A stretch of 64,000 nucleotides of DNA from Fragilariopsis cylindrus CCMP1102 (lineage: Eukaryota; Bacillariophyta; Bacillariophyceae; Bacillariales; Bacillariaceae). Below the pieces are notes generated by a model that did no database searches, was not told the DNA's origin, and worked only from the letters and a program-made list of their open reading frames with translations. A program made the translations under genes and the position numbers. The DNA lies in the NCBI GenBank assembly GCA_900095095.1, contig FMBT01000296.1, positions 372,001 to 436,000 of the forward strand. The letters run 5' to 3'. This document shows positions 20,566 through 31,058 of the stretch, one piece after another; position 1 is the stretch's first letter, and the number at the start of each line of letters is the position of its first letter.

Positions 20566-22538
20566 TATTTAATCTCTGGTAGGATTATTATCACAATTTT
20601 CCCCATTACCTACTACAATTATTTGTTTGGAATTGATTTTTGATGTCGAAACGCTTACGTGTTCGTACTGGGTCTCGATTTTAATGATTTACAAAGTTGT
20701 TTTTTTTTGAATTCAAGGGCGGTATATGAATGACGCATTGCTTTTGATTAAAGAATGGGAGGAGGATATGGTTCCTTTAAATTTGTTTAAATGAATACCG
20801 TTATCCCTAGTAGAAATTAGAATTGCATTGCATTTTATATTGTTTGACAAACAAAAGGGGAAGCGAATGAAATTGCGTCGTGCGTATTGATAGAGGTAAT
20901 GCATTCCTAAGTGGTATACCTTCTTTTGTTAAATCTACTTTTATGCGTATGCCTATCACCGAATTATCGATCAAAAAGCGTCCTTAAAGCTTCAACACAG
21001 CGAAATTATAGGAAAGAAAATGGGTTCTCTTTTACTCTAAGGAAGAAAATTGAAACTGGATAGTAAGACTACATTCCTAAATATCAATCAAAAACCGTAC
21101 TTTAGGCATCAACATAGCGAAATTATAGGAAAGAAAATGGGTTCTCTTTTACTCTAAGGAAGGAAAATGGGGGAATGGATATAGTAAAACTACATTCCTA
21201 CTCTTAGCTTCAACCTTCAACAGAGCGAAATAAGGAAAAGAAAATAGGGTTTCTCATAGGGCAAAGATAGTCGGGAAAGGGTGACGAGTTGAAGCAAAGA
21301 AGTGAAGACTGCTACGCTACCATAGGCTAGCTATTACTGTAGTCATTGTCGCGTTACTGTATTCACGTCGTCGCGTCAGAGTAGTGTCGTCGTCGTCACG
21401 ATCGTCATCACGAAGATTACTGAAATCCTACTCTTAGCTTCAAAAGAGAGCGTAAGTTTGAGAATGTTGGCTCTCAAGGTGGCAAACGTTACAGTATACC
21501 CTAAAAATGGTAACCTCTTCTCGATCCTGTCAAACACAAATATAGGTGCCCTTTAAAAGTACACTATGTAAAACTTCGAAAACACCCAGTAGGTGAGAAG
21601 ATGAAGAAAAGAAGCGAAGGCTGCAAGGCTTGCTGTGCAATGTGCCATTGTTCGCGTTATTCGCGTTATTCGCGTTATTCGCTTCGTCGTCGTCATGCAG
21701 GAATATGTATATTACATAATTAACTAATAAAACTGCATCTTATAATGAAGAAAAAAGTAAAAATGGGAGGTGTAATAAAGAGAGAAGGGATACATTGATA
21801 TTATATCATGCATACAGAGCGAAGAATTCATACAGTCTGCATAATTTTCCATTATTTCTTGATTAACATTTATTTCAACGCGCGACTATGATATAGTGTA
21901 CTTACTGCACATAGCGAAGATTAATACAAGAGGGCGAGTGATTAAACATTTTACTTCATTCGTCATTGCCCGAGCTTTTTTGTTGTAGTACGTAAATACT
22001 CATTTTACTGTACACTAGTCGCGTCGTTGTAAAAGTACCTTTATGTATCAAAGAAAACATCAATCAATAAACAGTATATGGATGGTAATTAATATTAGGA
22101 ACACACATTGATTGGATTGCCACCGACGATCTGATATTGGTATGTTAGCCGCGTCGTCGTATTATAGCTATTTAAGAAACTATCAATCAAAAACCCTACT
22201 TTAAGCTTCAATAAAACACAAGTTGCGCTAATTAAAAATAAGATTGCGTTATCTTCGGGAACAGAATATCAAAATTACTTATGGTACAAACACAATTATT
22301 AAAGCTCGCTTCAATTACATGCATAAATATTATAGGTCCTACACAAAAATATCCGTTGAATGCATACATCACACCAAAATTTCGTGTTAGCTACTGTACT
22401 CGATGATAAGCAAATCTTTGTTTCTATGGAAATTACTATACTGTATAGTATATAGTCATAATGAAAGAGCAATTGATAGACAACGACAGAATAGAATAGA
22501 ATCAAAATACAATACAACACAATACAATACAATCCATA
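20566..22538. repeat. Intergenic with a degenerate tandem repeat of about 116 bp
   Basis: Units starting near 20968, 21085 and 21203 share AGCGAAATTATAGGAAAG, then AAAATGGGTTCTCTTTTACT and CTACATTCCTA. Partial units lie at 21430 and 22187 (ATCAATCAAAAACCCTACTT). A triplicated CGCGTTATT occurs at 21655-21685 and several CGTCGTCGTC runs nearby. The bases just before 22539 are a CAATACAATACAA-rich leader for the next gene. No gene is seen. Confidence 0.55.
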
Positions 22539-23549
22539 ATGAATCATTTTATACAAGATTTACTTCGTGATAAATTGTTATCAATAGACGAAGAAGAAAC
22601 AGAAACAGAAATAGAAAATTATTCCGATAATAACGATAGCAGCAATAACGATAGTGATGAATTCGAAGACAGCATTCATATCATCGATGATGTATCAAAC
22701 GACGATAAACTTATTACTGTTATAACTACTACTGCTCCTATTAGTAATACTGATGCTGGTATCTGTGGTGGTGGTGGTGCCCATCGTCGTTGTCGCCATC
22801 GTCATCGACGTCGTCACCGTCGTCTTTTCGTTGATCTTGTAAGTGATAATGCAAAAATTCTTGCAGCAGCACGTCCCGAGGTATTTCGTCAAATGGATGA
22901 ACGATGGGATGACACTACTAATAATAGCTTTAACAATAATAATAATAATAATAATAATAGCCCTAAAAAAATCAAAAATAACAATGATTATGACGATGAT
23001 GAAAATAAGGATTTCGTACGACAAATGAGTATGAGTGACTCAATGTTGGTGATACCAAAAAGAAGATCTTCCGATATACATGACCGTGATGATGATGATG
23101 TTGATTATGATGAAGATGAAGATGAAAGTGAAGGGTCCAGCAATAATGGTAATGACAATAGTCATGTTAATAAATACAAACAGGAAAAACAGCAGCGAGA
23201 TGATTTGAAATGGGGATTAAGGAGGAGATGGTCCGACAATACAATAGATTTTGATGAAGATGAAAACAAACAGCAACAGCGTGTTCATTTTGAATCATCC
23301 TCGAGCAGCGATTCAATGTTGGTAATGCCAAGGAGGAGATCCTCCCGAGAACTGACAATGGCAGATATGATATCACAAAAAGATAGTAGTAGTCCTACTA
23401 GTAGTGAGGAAGATAATGATATAAAGAAAAGGTACAACAACGGTAACGGTAATGGTAACACCAAGACCACTATTATTAGAAAATTCAAGCGTGTGTATAT
23501 GATGATGGTGATTCCATTCTCCGAGGGTAGAAAGAAACAACATCATTAA
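22539..23549 (+). CDS. Low-complexity protein with duplicated SMLVxPxRRSS motif
   Basis: Single exon of 336 residues from an ATG at 22539, preceded by a CAATA-rich leader. It is mostly Asp, Asn and Ser, with an Arg/His block (RRCRHRHRRRHRRL near residue 85) and a short ordered piece FVDLVSDNAKILAAARPEVF. The same element appears twice: DSMLVIPKRRSSD (about residue 168) and DSMLVMPRRRSSREL (about 264). Each has an RRxS-type site that basophilic kinases of the PKA/AGC group favour, and RRRWSDN lies between them. That points to a regulatory or scaffold protein, possibly nuclear given the basic block, but this is inference. No family recognised. Confidence 0.65.
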   Translation: MNHFIQDLLRDKLLSIDEEETETEIENYSDNNDSSNNDSDEFEDSIHIIDDVSNDDKLITVITTTAPISNTDAGICGGGGAHRRCRHRHRRRHRRLFVDLVSDNAKILAAARPEVFRQMDERWDDTTNNSFNNNNNNNNNSPKKIKNNNDYDDDENKDFVRQMSMSDSMLVIPKRRSSDIHDRDDDDVDYDEDEDESEGSSNNGNDNSHVNKYKQEKQQRDDLKWGLRRRWSDNTIDFDEDENKQQQRVHFESSSSSDSMLVMPRRRSSRELTMADMISQKDSSSPTSSEEDNDIKKRYNNGNGNGNTKTTIIRKFKRVYMMMVIPFSEGRKKQHH

Positions 23550-24398
23550 TCACTAACTAATAATACATGCGTACGTACGTACAGCATGCCACAGATGGTG
23601 CGACTTTACGTGGTTTGATGATCGATCCATCCATCCATTCATCCATTCTTCTTAAAATTCTATAATCCTTATTAATTATCTTTATCACTACTACTGCTAT
23701 ATACTACTTCTATTCTACCCAACCTCGTGCATGCTGTTCTTTGTTGATCTTTTACTTGTTGTTGTTTTTGTTGTTGCTGCTGCTGCTGTTTTAGATTAGA
23801 TTAGGGTCATTACATTCTTATCGACCTCCTTCTACTGTAGCTAAATGTATGTGAGAGAACTTTTTGTTACTGCTACTACTGCTTATTTCTTCTCTCCCCT
23901 TCTGTCTCGCTCTTATGGTGGTGCCGCGCGCATTTATTCAAGCAAGTTTTTTTTCCCTTTAAATTTGAAAATTCTTGTCAAATGAATAATGAGATCGTTT
24001 TAAGGAGACGAATGAAAACGGCAGTAGCTTCAAAAAAGCATGGAATGGAATGGAATGTCGAGGTTTCTCTTTCTCTTTAATGATCCTCCTTCCTTACATT
24101 GTCGTTGTTTTGAATCAAATCGAATCGAATCATAGTAGCCATTTTTGTTTTGTTTGTTTTGTTGTTGCTTTTCTTGTGTGTAGTCCAACGTTTTCACGCG
24201 CCGCTACAGTGCATACCCAATTTTTTTTCATCCACCACATCAACAATAAAAGTCTTATCAAACTTATTCTCATGTGCATGCATGCATTCGATTATATATA
24301 CCATACCATGTCATACCAGGTATAGTACTCAACGATAGGAAACAAAAAAACTGAACGAATCGAATCGAGCTTGTGGAATGGAATGTCGCTGCTTTTCT
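23550..24398. other. Intergenic with a partial copy of the neighbouring gene's 3' end
   Basis: About 24040-24235 resembles 24370-24540: GGAATGGAATGTCG, then ATGATCCTCC, CTTAC, GTTTTGAATCA versus CTGAATCA, CATAGTAGCCA versus CATAGCCAATG, and AGTCCAACG versus AATCCAACA. So the terminal exon and 3' flank of the gene on the minus strand were duplicated locally and the outer copy decayed. The rest shows no gene. Confidence 0.45.
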
Positions 24399-26126
24399 TT
24401 ATGATCCTCCTCTCTTACGTTTTCGCTGTTCTGAATCATAGCCAATGTTTTTGTTGCTGTTGTTGTTGTTGGAATCCAACATTTCCATTTCTGTTTTCTG
24501 TTCCGCTGCCGCTACCACTGCCGCCACAGGTGTTATTGATGCTGACGATGATGATGGTAATAGTTTAACCAACAAGTCTGGTTCTCTTCGCAACAAGAAA
24601 TATACACAATCTAAATGAATGCTTTTGTCGATAGCTGCCATTACCAATGCCTCAACAATATTTAATTTTGGTTTATCATTGTCCGATGAATAACGACAAC
24701 AAGTAAGAGTATCGTTTATTACATTCATAACTTTATCACGACCGAATTTTTTACAAGCTAATTGGATGGATGTATCGCCATTTCGATTTGTTTGGAATAG
24801 AATATTGATTCCTTTCTTGATTGGATGATAATGAATTCCATAGTCGAATACTAATCTAAAACCTTGAATTGAACAAAATATCGCAGCTCTGTGAAGTGGT
24901 AAATCGCCATCATATAAATGTAGTGGTGAATTTTCATCATATAAGCGAAAGTGCAATAATGCGGTTGGATCCCATTCGACTAAAAATCGAATTCTCTTTT
25001 CCATGAAGCCATCCCCATATTCATTGCGTGATATCGTATTCAACAAAAGTTGATGATCTTGAATGTCTTCTTTCTTTAGTTGACCTTGTTGTCTCAATTG
25101 TATCCAAACTTGAAAGTATTTATCATCGAAAAGTTGATGATGTTCTTCTCCAAGTCTTGGGTGTTTAACAGCTATTAAGAGTAGTCTCAAAACATCACAA
25201 AATAATCCTCCTCTCTCTTCCACAGCAAAACAACTAAACTCTATCGCCAACCGAACCAAGGTAGGTATAAATGATACAGCCTTTAAATTATAAGGGTATG
25301 TCCTTAATCCAGATACATACGTCAAACAATGTATAGGATAATCGCCTTCACCATCTGCGTCAACCCATTCACCAAATTCGTCTCCGTCGTTGAACATGGA
25401 AGAAACCCATATTTGTGCTTTTCTTCTTGATAATACTTCAGGGAAAAACCTTATAATAGTTTCAACTTCAGCTTCTGTATCACGATCGCTATCTAATCCC
25501 GAATAATTCTCAGCTTCCGTGGAATTATCACAAAGCATTTCATGAACATCATCTTCAAGTTTTGTAAGGAATTGACAGGCTGATTCATTAATTTTATTTC
25601 TTGTACGTAAAGGAACTTTTTTCTTTTGCTTAAGGACTGTAATTAATTTATCTTCAAAAATATCAGCAATAACGTCATCTTCATTTCCTTCTTGTGGCTG
25701 ATCATTTCCGAGTTCTTGAAGAAATTGACGGGCTAATTCATTAATTTTACCTTTTGTACGTAAAGGAACTTCTTTGTTTTGCTGAAGGATTGGAATTAAT
25801 TTATCTTCAACAATATACCTGATCACCTCTTGGTGAGTGAGCTCTTCCTCGTCGTCGTCGTCGTATTTCACTTTATAGTATCGCCCACTATTGCTGGTGA
25901 TTCTACCCGTATAAGGTAGTCCTTCCCAATGCTTGATCAATAATGTTCCAACATCAAAACGTCCTCGCACCTCGGACACCCTTGCTTCTTTTGGCTGATG
26001 ATGATCAATAACGTCATCTTGCTGATGATGATCGTTGACATTGCCATTGTCATTGCTATAGTCGCTATCGCTATCGCTATCGCTATGAATATTATCTACA
26101 GCATCAAAATTATTACTTTCGTTCAT
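24399..26126 (-). CDS. Tudor-like plus ankyrin-like repeat protein
   Basis: Single exon of 575 residues, ATG at 26126. Residues about 50-105 (VRGRFDVGTLLIKHWEGLPYT... GRYYKVKYDDDDEEEL) have the shape of a Tudor/chromo-barrel module: a small beta barrel with Y-x-V-x-Y and an acidic DDDEEEL strand end. Two copies of a 45-residue module follow: VEDKLIPILQQNKEVPLRTK and FEDKLITVLKQKKKVPLRTR, each ending in a helix with QFL. The C-terminal 300 residues are helical and include ankyrin-like pieces, DLPLHRAAIFCSIQGF and NGDTSIQLACKKFGRDKV. The last residues are basic (QRKRKRGGS), a possible nuclear signal. Such ankyrin proteins are frequent in diatoms. Protein or histone binding is plausible; no enzyme is seen. 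Confidence 0.7.
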   Translation of the reverse strand: MNESNNFDAVDNIHSDSDSDSDYSNDNGNVNDHHQQDDVIDHHQPKEARVSEVRGRFDVGTLLIKHWEGLPYTGRITSNSGRYYKVKYDDDDEEELTHQEVIRYIVEDKLIPILQQNKEVPLRTKGKINELARQFLQELGNDQPQEGNEDDVIADIFEDKLITVLKQKKKVPLRTRNKINESACQFLTKLEDDVHEMLCDNSTEAENYSGLDSDRDTEAEVETIIRFFPEVLSRRKAQIWVSSMFNDGDEFGEWVDADGEGDYPIHCLTYVSGLRTYPYNLKAVSFIPTLVRLAIEFSCFAVEERGGLFCDVLRLLLIAVKHPRLGEEHHQLFDDKYFQVWIQLRQQGQLKKEDIQDHQLLLNTISRNEYGDGFMEKRIRFLVEWDPTALLHFRLYDENSPLHLYDGDLPLHRAAIFCSIQGFRLVFDYGIHYHPIKKGINILFQTNRNGDTSIQLACKKFGRDKVMNVINDTLTCCRYSSDNDKPKLNIVEALVMAAIDKSIHLDCVYFLLRREPDLLVKLLPSSSSASITPVAAVVAAAEQKTEMEMLDSNNNNSNKNIGYDSEQRKRKRGGS

Positions 26127-26618
26127 TGTTATCTTATCTTCTCGCTAACTTCCGTTCCTCTTCTTGCTTATCAAATGTTACACTTTTTCGTTACTAGTAG
26201 CGTACTGTATGTATCGAACAAGTACTGTCTGTACTCGCTGCAATGTTTTGAGCACAAAAAGCTAGCCGAATGGAAGGTGAAAGCTTTCTTGTTGCTCCTC
26301 CTTCTTCTTCCTATTATTATTATTATTATTTATTGAAACGTAACGTTGCTGCAGTAGAACTTTTTCTACTTTTCTATATATCCGCGATGGATGGTTGTCT
26401 CCTTTCCTACTGTACTGATCCGCGAGATTGATTGATTGATTCGTTTGTTGTGATGTGCGTTTGTTGTTATGTGCATTTGTTGTGAAGAAAAATGCTGGTT
26501 TCAAGACGCAACAACAAATACAGTAAACAAATAAAAATGACAACATACTTGTACACTGTACTGTACCGTTGTTTTCTGCCTAGATTACTTAGTTTACTGT
26601 ATAATCTATCCAAAATTT
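26127..26618. other. Intergenic, upstream of the Tudor/ankyrin gene
   Basis: Holds the likely promoter of the minus-strand gene starting at 26126, a TTATTATTATTATTATTTATT run near 26320 (shown in part) and GTACTGTACTGTACCG near 26560. No gene seen. Confidence 0.35.
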
Positions 26619-26722
26619 CAACATGACAGCACCGCTTCCCGTCTGCTCAGCGAAGTTAAGCATGTTCGGGCCTGGTTAGTACTACGGTGGGGGACCACGT
26701 TGGAATCCCAGGTGTTGTTCTC
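26619..26722 (+). rRNA. 5S rRNA-like sequence, 5' helix missing
   Basis: About 104 nt match 5S rRNA from helix II to the 3' end: CAACATGACAGCACCGC, TTCCCGTCTGCTCAGCG, AAGTTAAGCATGTTCGGGCC, TGGTTAGTACTACGG, TGGGGGACCACG and TTGGAATCCCAGGTGTTG, then a T run. Helix II pairs well (AACATG with CATGTT) and the internal control region (AAGTTAAGC through GGTTAGTACT and GGGGGACC) is intact. Upstream bases do not pair with GTTGTTCTC at the 3' end, so helix I is lost. It may be a 5'-damaged gene, a decayed copy or the head of a 5S-derived SINE. Functional use as ribosomal 5S is doubtful. Confidence 0.6.
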
Positions 26723-29110
26723 ATTTTTTGTCTTTATTTTTGTCATTATTATATTTATTTTTTTATTTCGAAAAAAGAACATCATTTTAGTTCATCATCA
26801 TCATCTTGTTTGTACCTCCTCCTCTGTCAATAAACCTCCCCCCCCCCCCCCCATTCTATTATTGTCTGTCTAGCAACTACTGGGTTAGATTTTAATATAG
26901 GAACAACAACAAAGTAATTCTAATCATGCTACCTTTTCCCAATCAATACTTTTTGGAGTGTGTGTGTGAATGATTCACATCTTCCATTACTCTAGTTTTC
27001 TTTAATTGGATCATACAAAGCAAAAGTAATTTTACATGTAATAACTTCTGCCTATGGAAATGCATTTAGATCTGTCTTCTGTTTGTGATGTTTGTGCATT
27101 TGTTTGTTCACATGGGATGAAAACATTTAAAAATATTCTGTCTGGTCATGTTCCACCAACTGAATCACTACCACCATGACAATGCTAGAAAAATTAATTG
27201 ATGACTGAATCTCCATAATTATTCATTGATGATCCCATCAGAACAAAGACCAAGATAATTTTATGTAAGGGGGGGGGGGGGGTACGTCTGTTGTTGCGGC
27301 TATTTTGGGGGGAATGTATGAATGGCTGATGATAACAGATAGCAAATTTTGACATATCATGAGAGTAGGTACATCATACAAACTAAGTACCGCCTTAGAA
27401 TGAGAACTGTAACTTTTGCCAATGGTATTACCAGAGGATGAAATCAAGATCTATAATGAAACACTGGAAATATGACTGGAGGCAACAAATCAGCAACTAA
27501 AGAAATGGATAAATAGGTGGAGACCAGTCATCGATCATAGCATGAAGGAAGTTAAAGAACTGGCGCAATCAAGAAGTATACGGCTGACAAGTAGGCAAAG
27601 ACAAAAGTAACTAGGCATGTACCCACAAGGAAGCATGGCCTCCCAAAGAGAATGTTAAGCAATCCACTGGCTAATGTATTCTCTAGAACCAAACCAAATC
27701 GGTCAACCAGCAAGGCACCCACACCAATACAGAAGTAGAAATACAAGGTGGACAATATGCTTACTCAGATGTTTACAAATTTGGGGGAAAAGAGATCAAC
27801 TAGCAGAGTTCACCCGGTAGTAGATGTGGTGAATCAGTCCATAGATGACAGATTTGGTGATGTACCCACTTAATTGTGTACTAATAATATAGATTAATCA
27901 TAGGCGGGTCGACTGTTGACTTACTTGTCTTTCTAAGACGGTAAGGAGCAGGGCGGCAGCTTTTAAATAACAAGTTATATATGTAACTTTGCCAAAAATC
28001 CTGACATGCCACCACTGCAATTTGTGATTCCAACTACTCCTTATTATAATGGACTTCTAATGATGTTCTCTCAGCTAGTGTGAATACATGATGTAGACAA
28101 CATCATATCAATGAACACATGGTTAACATGCTTTATCCAGCCTCTGTGTTGTTATCCCCTCCTCCTCCTCCTCCTCCTCCTTGCCAAACATAATTAATAT
28201 GAGCTCCACCATCCATTGGCAAATGAGACGCTTGTTCCGTCCAATGTGTGTGTGTGTGTATGTGTGTGTGAGTTGTGTGAGTGCCTAGCTACTAGTGAAT
28301 GTGGGTGTGGTTAACCTCAAATTTTTACCATTGTAACAAGAATGGATAGTCCAGTGGGAGGGGTGTTCACCTTTTTAGGGGTTCTAATACTGCAACAACC
28401 ATTGGTCTGACAGCCATGGAGCTACTGCTGGTACTTTCAATTTCAGTTGTAAAAAATGGCCATGAAGCAAAGTACACATCTGTGTTATTGCAAATTTTAT
28501 ATGAACATCACATCAGTCATAGAGACTCTGTTGACAATAAGTGGTGGAGCTATTGCATTCCCCCCTCCTAACACTCTATAGCACAAAGCAACAGAACTAA
28601 ATACAATATTTACCTAAAATATGACAAACATAACAATATTAAATAACACAAAATACTGTCTTGTTGTTATAGCTTGTTATTATTCTTTCTAATAGTCTTC
28701 CTCCTGTATTTTAGCATGTCAAAATTTTGTCCTGATTCCAGCTGTACATTCACAAAGAAAATTTAGTAGTTTGTGCATTATTGTCAAATTGTATCTTCCC
28801 TCATGTTGTACTACAGTCCCAATTAATTGATAATGCATGGATAAAGACTTACCCTCACTTTATATGCTAAGATTTGTACTTGTGCTCAAAAGGACTGTGA
28901 TGTGGGTATACCTACAACATACTACATTGGAAGACCTTGTTATAGGGTAGGTAACGTGTGTTTGTCTATCTGCTTTCTATTACTACTCTGATATATTCAG
29001 AATAATTATTGCGTTTGTTTCTCACTTCTGATTTATCTAAGTAGGTATAAATATATTACTACATGTGTATTTGAAATGACTTGCTCTCTCTCAAGAGGCG
29101 AGGGGGGATT
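26723..29110. other. Long gene-free stretch, unknown repeat-like DNA
   Basis: No coding frame with a recognisable domain was found on either strand. The stretch holds a C run at about 26838-26852, a G run at about 27269-27282, a CTCCTC run at 28160 and a TGTGTG run at 28245. A short hydrophobic minus-strand frame at 27755-27552 has no support. The texture suggests old mobile DNA. Confidence 0.35.
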
Positions 29111-29119
29111 ACTAGGTTG

Positions 29120-29720
29120 CTTCTTAAAAAAGGGAGGTATGTGGTACACTTGTTTAAGAAAAGGAACCAAAAATCAACCCCAATATCAGGTAGGGCCTTA
29201 GCTGGAATTGTGTTAATAGGGAGGGAGAGTGTAGGTGTGGTTTGGTTTATTTGTGGTCTTTTGAGGAAAGTTTGGTGTAGGTGCAAAAGATGGATATTAG
29301 ATACAGAGTCAAATTTCAGAACATTACAAGAGGTGCATAGAGGAGGAGAGATACAAATTGAATAGTAGAGTAAGAGCTAAGCTATGCAAATAGTTGTAGT
29401 AGAGTAGAGCAGTATCCTTTATTAATGTTGTGTTAATAAATAATCCAGTTGGTAGTTTTATTAATATATCAGAGTTGTTAGAAGGGAATCCATTATTATG
29501 AATGGGTGTTGTAAGGCATGTTGGAAGTCTTTAGAAAAGAGATTGAAAACTATGTGTCTATTTTTTGTATTCAGTGTTTATTTAGATACACATTGAAATT
29601 GGTCCTTTGAATAACAGCTTCAAATCAGAAGATGACAAGAGAGTGCAGTGGTTGACAGTTCAATTCCATGTACTAAGTATGTGTTTGTTGCTGGTATTGT
29701 TTCATCCTCCCCATTTCTAT
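29120..29720 (+). repeat. Dispersed repeat, copy B
   Basis: Matches copy A (1941-3010) in inverted orientation and the same internal order: GGTGTGGTTTGGTTTATTTG, TTACAAGAGGTGCATAGA, AGAGTAAGAGCTAAGCT, AATAATCCAGTTGGTA, ACACATTGAAATTGG, CTTCAAATCAGAAGATGACA, then GACAGTTCAATTCCATGT. It lacks about 250 bases present in copy A and has a single version of the block that is doubled there. Divergence by eye is moderate, so the two copies are not recent. Confidence 0.6.
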
Positions 29721-31018
29721 TTGTTTGCTAAAAGGGTAACTTACATCTCCCTCAAAATGCACCAGAGCGCAAGCCATTTCAAAAGCACGCACCTTCTTAT
29801 TATGTTGAAATAAGTCCCGGTTACTTTCTATGGGCCTAAAAGGAAGTTCCCCATAAAAGAAAATACTGACATCCGACATACCCGTTGGTAATGAATTGCC
29901 TTTTAACTTTTAACACTCTAATAATAACTCCGTCTAGACGATTCCTTCATTAACGATGGCAATGATAGACACTGCTGTACTACTACTTTATCAAATTGGT
30001 ATGTAAAGTTCTCCATAACAACAATCCAAAAAAATCACAGTGTCCAACGCTTATAATGATGCAGCAAGATAACAGCAACGATGATAAGAATAACAACAGT
30101 GATAAGAATACCAACAATGATGGCAACGACGAAGACGAAGACGAATATGAAAACAAAAACGACGATGACATTATTAACAAGGATAGATCAATATTTGTTG
30201 ATGAAGATGAAAATAAAGAATCAAGAGTAGTTCCATTTGGTGTTAGCGGACGTCGACTATGATAGGATAAAGTACAAATCAAATATTATTTTAACAACAA
30301 AAGAAGAACAAGAATTTAATTTACGTACAGAAAGGAAATAATAAAGCAGAAGCCCAAATCGTTTGTTATATTGATATCATCCATAAAGCAGCACCAGTAG
30401 CATCCCAGCAAGCTAAGCCCAACAAGAACAAGTTATCCCACCGCAGGAAATCAGAGACAAAATAATTGCTCTTGCAGCCCGCAATGCCAAAAGAATTTAA
30501 GCCACAAGAGTAGCCTGTGCAGCAGATTGCTGTAACAGATCGTAACAGAAGATTCAAAGTCATTAGAGAAGGCCGAGCAACAGATCATGTATGTGAACTC
30601 CGTTTTAAAAAAAAAGAGTCAGACAAGAAAAACTACGTTAGACAAACCACTTAGTCATCTTTGTACAGTCCATTCGATTGTATCCACAATTATTTTCGTA
30701 CTATCGAATTCTTCTTCCTTTCAGTATTTTTCAAGTACTACCGGATTTAGTTTTGGTAAAGGTTCCAAAAACATTGTATTTTCCTACAAACGGATCTTCT
30801 TGGATAATATCCGACGACTGTTAGTCCATGTAAGGCGGGTATGTGGAGTATTCCAGGTTTGATGATTTTATACTTATCCCTTCCGACTGATAATGATACG
30901 GATATAGTGATTACTGCTGGTTCAAGTAATAAAATTGGTGCGACTTGTAATAGGAGTAACGAGAAGAAGAAGGAAGTCGTCTCTCTGTCCCAATACATAA
31001 AAGCAGCCTGTTCATCTT
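29721..31018. other. Mostly unassigned; small acidic frame at 30057-30262
   Basis: A plus-strand frame (ATG about 30057, 68 codons) encodes an Asn/Asp/Glu-rich peptide ending VVPFGVSGRRL; it may be a small gene or an N-terminal exon of what follows, but nothing proves it. Between 30320 and 30460 a frame without ATG reads KAEAQIVCYIDIIHKAAPVA and looks protein-like, again unassigned. Near 30770-31018 short frames (such as SLSQYIKAACSSLLI) could be decayed upstream exons of the methyltransferase gene. Confidence 0.3.
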
Positions 31019-31058
31019 TGCTAATTACTTCATCGAAAATTTCACCATCCAATGTTCC

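Noticed and set aside
26723-29110. Possible LTR or other retroelement in the gene-free stretch
   Set aside because: No terminal repeats, primer-binding site or protein motif could be seen; left as unknown DNA.
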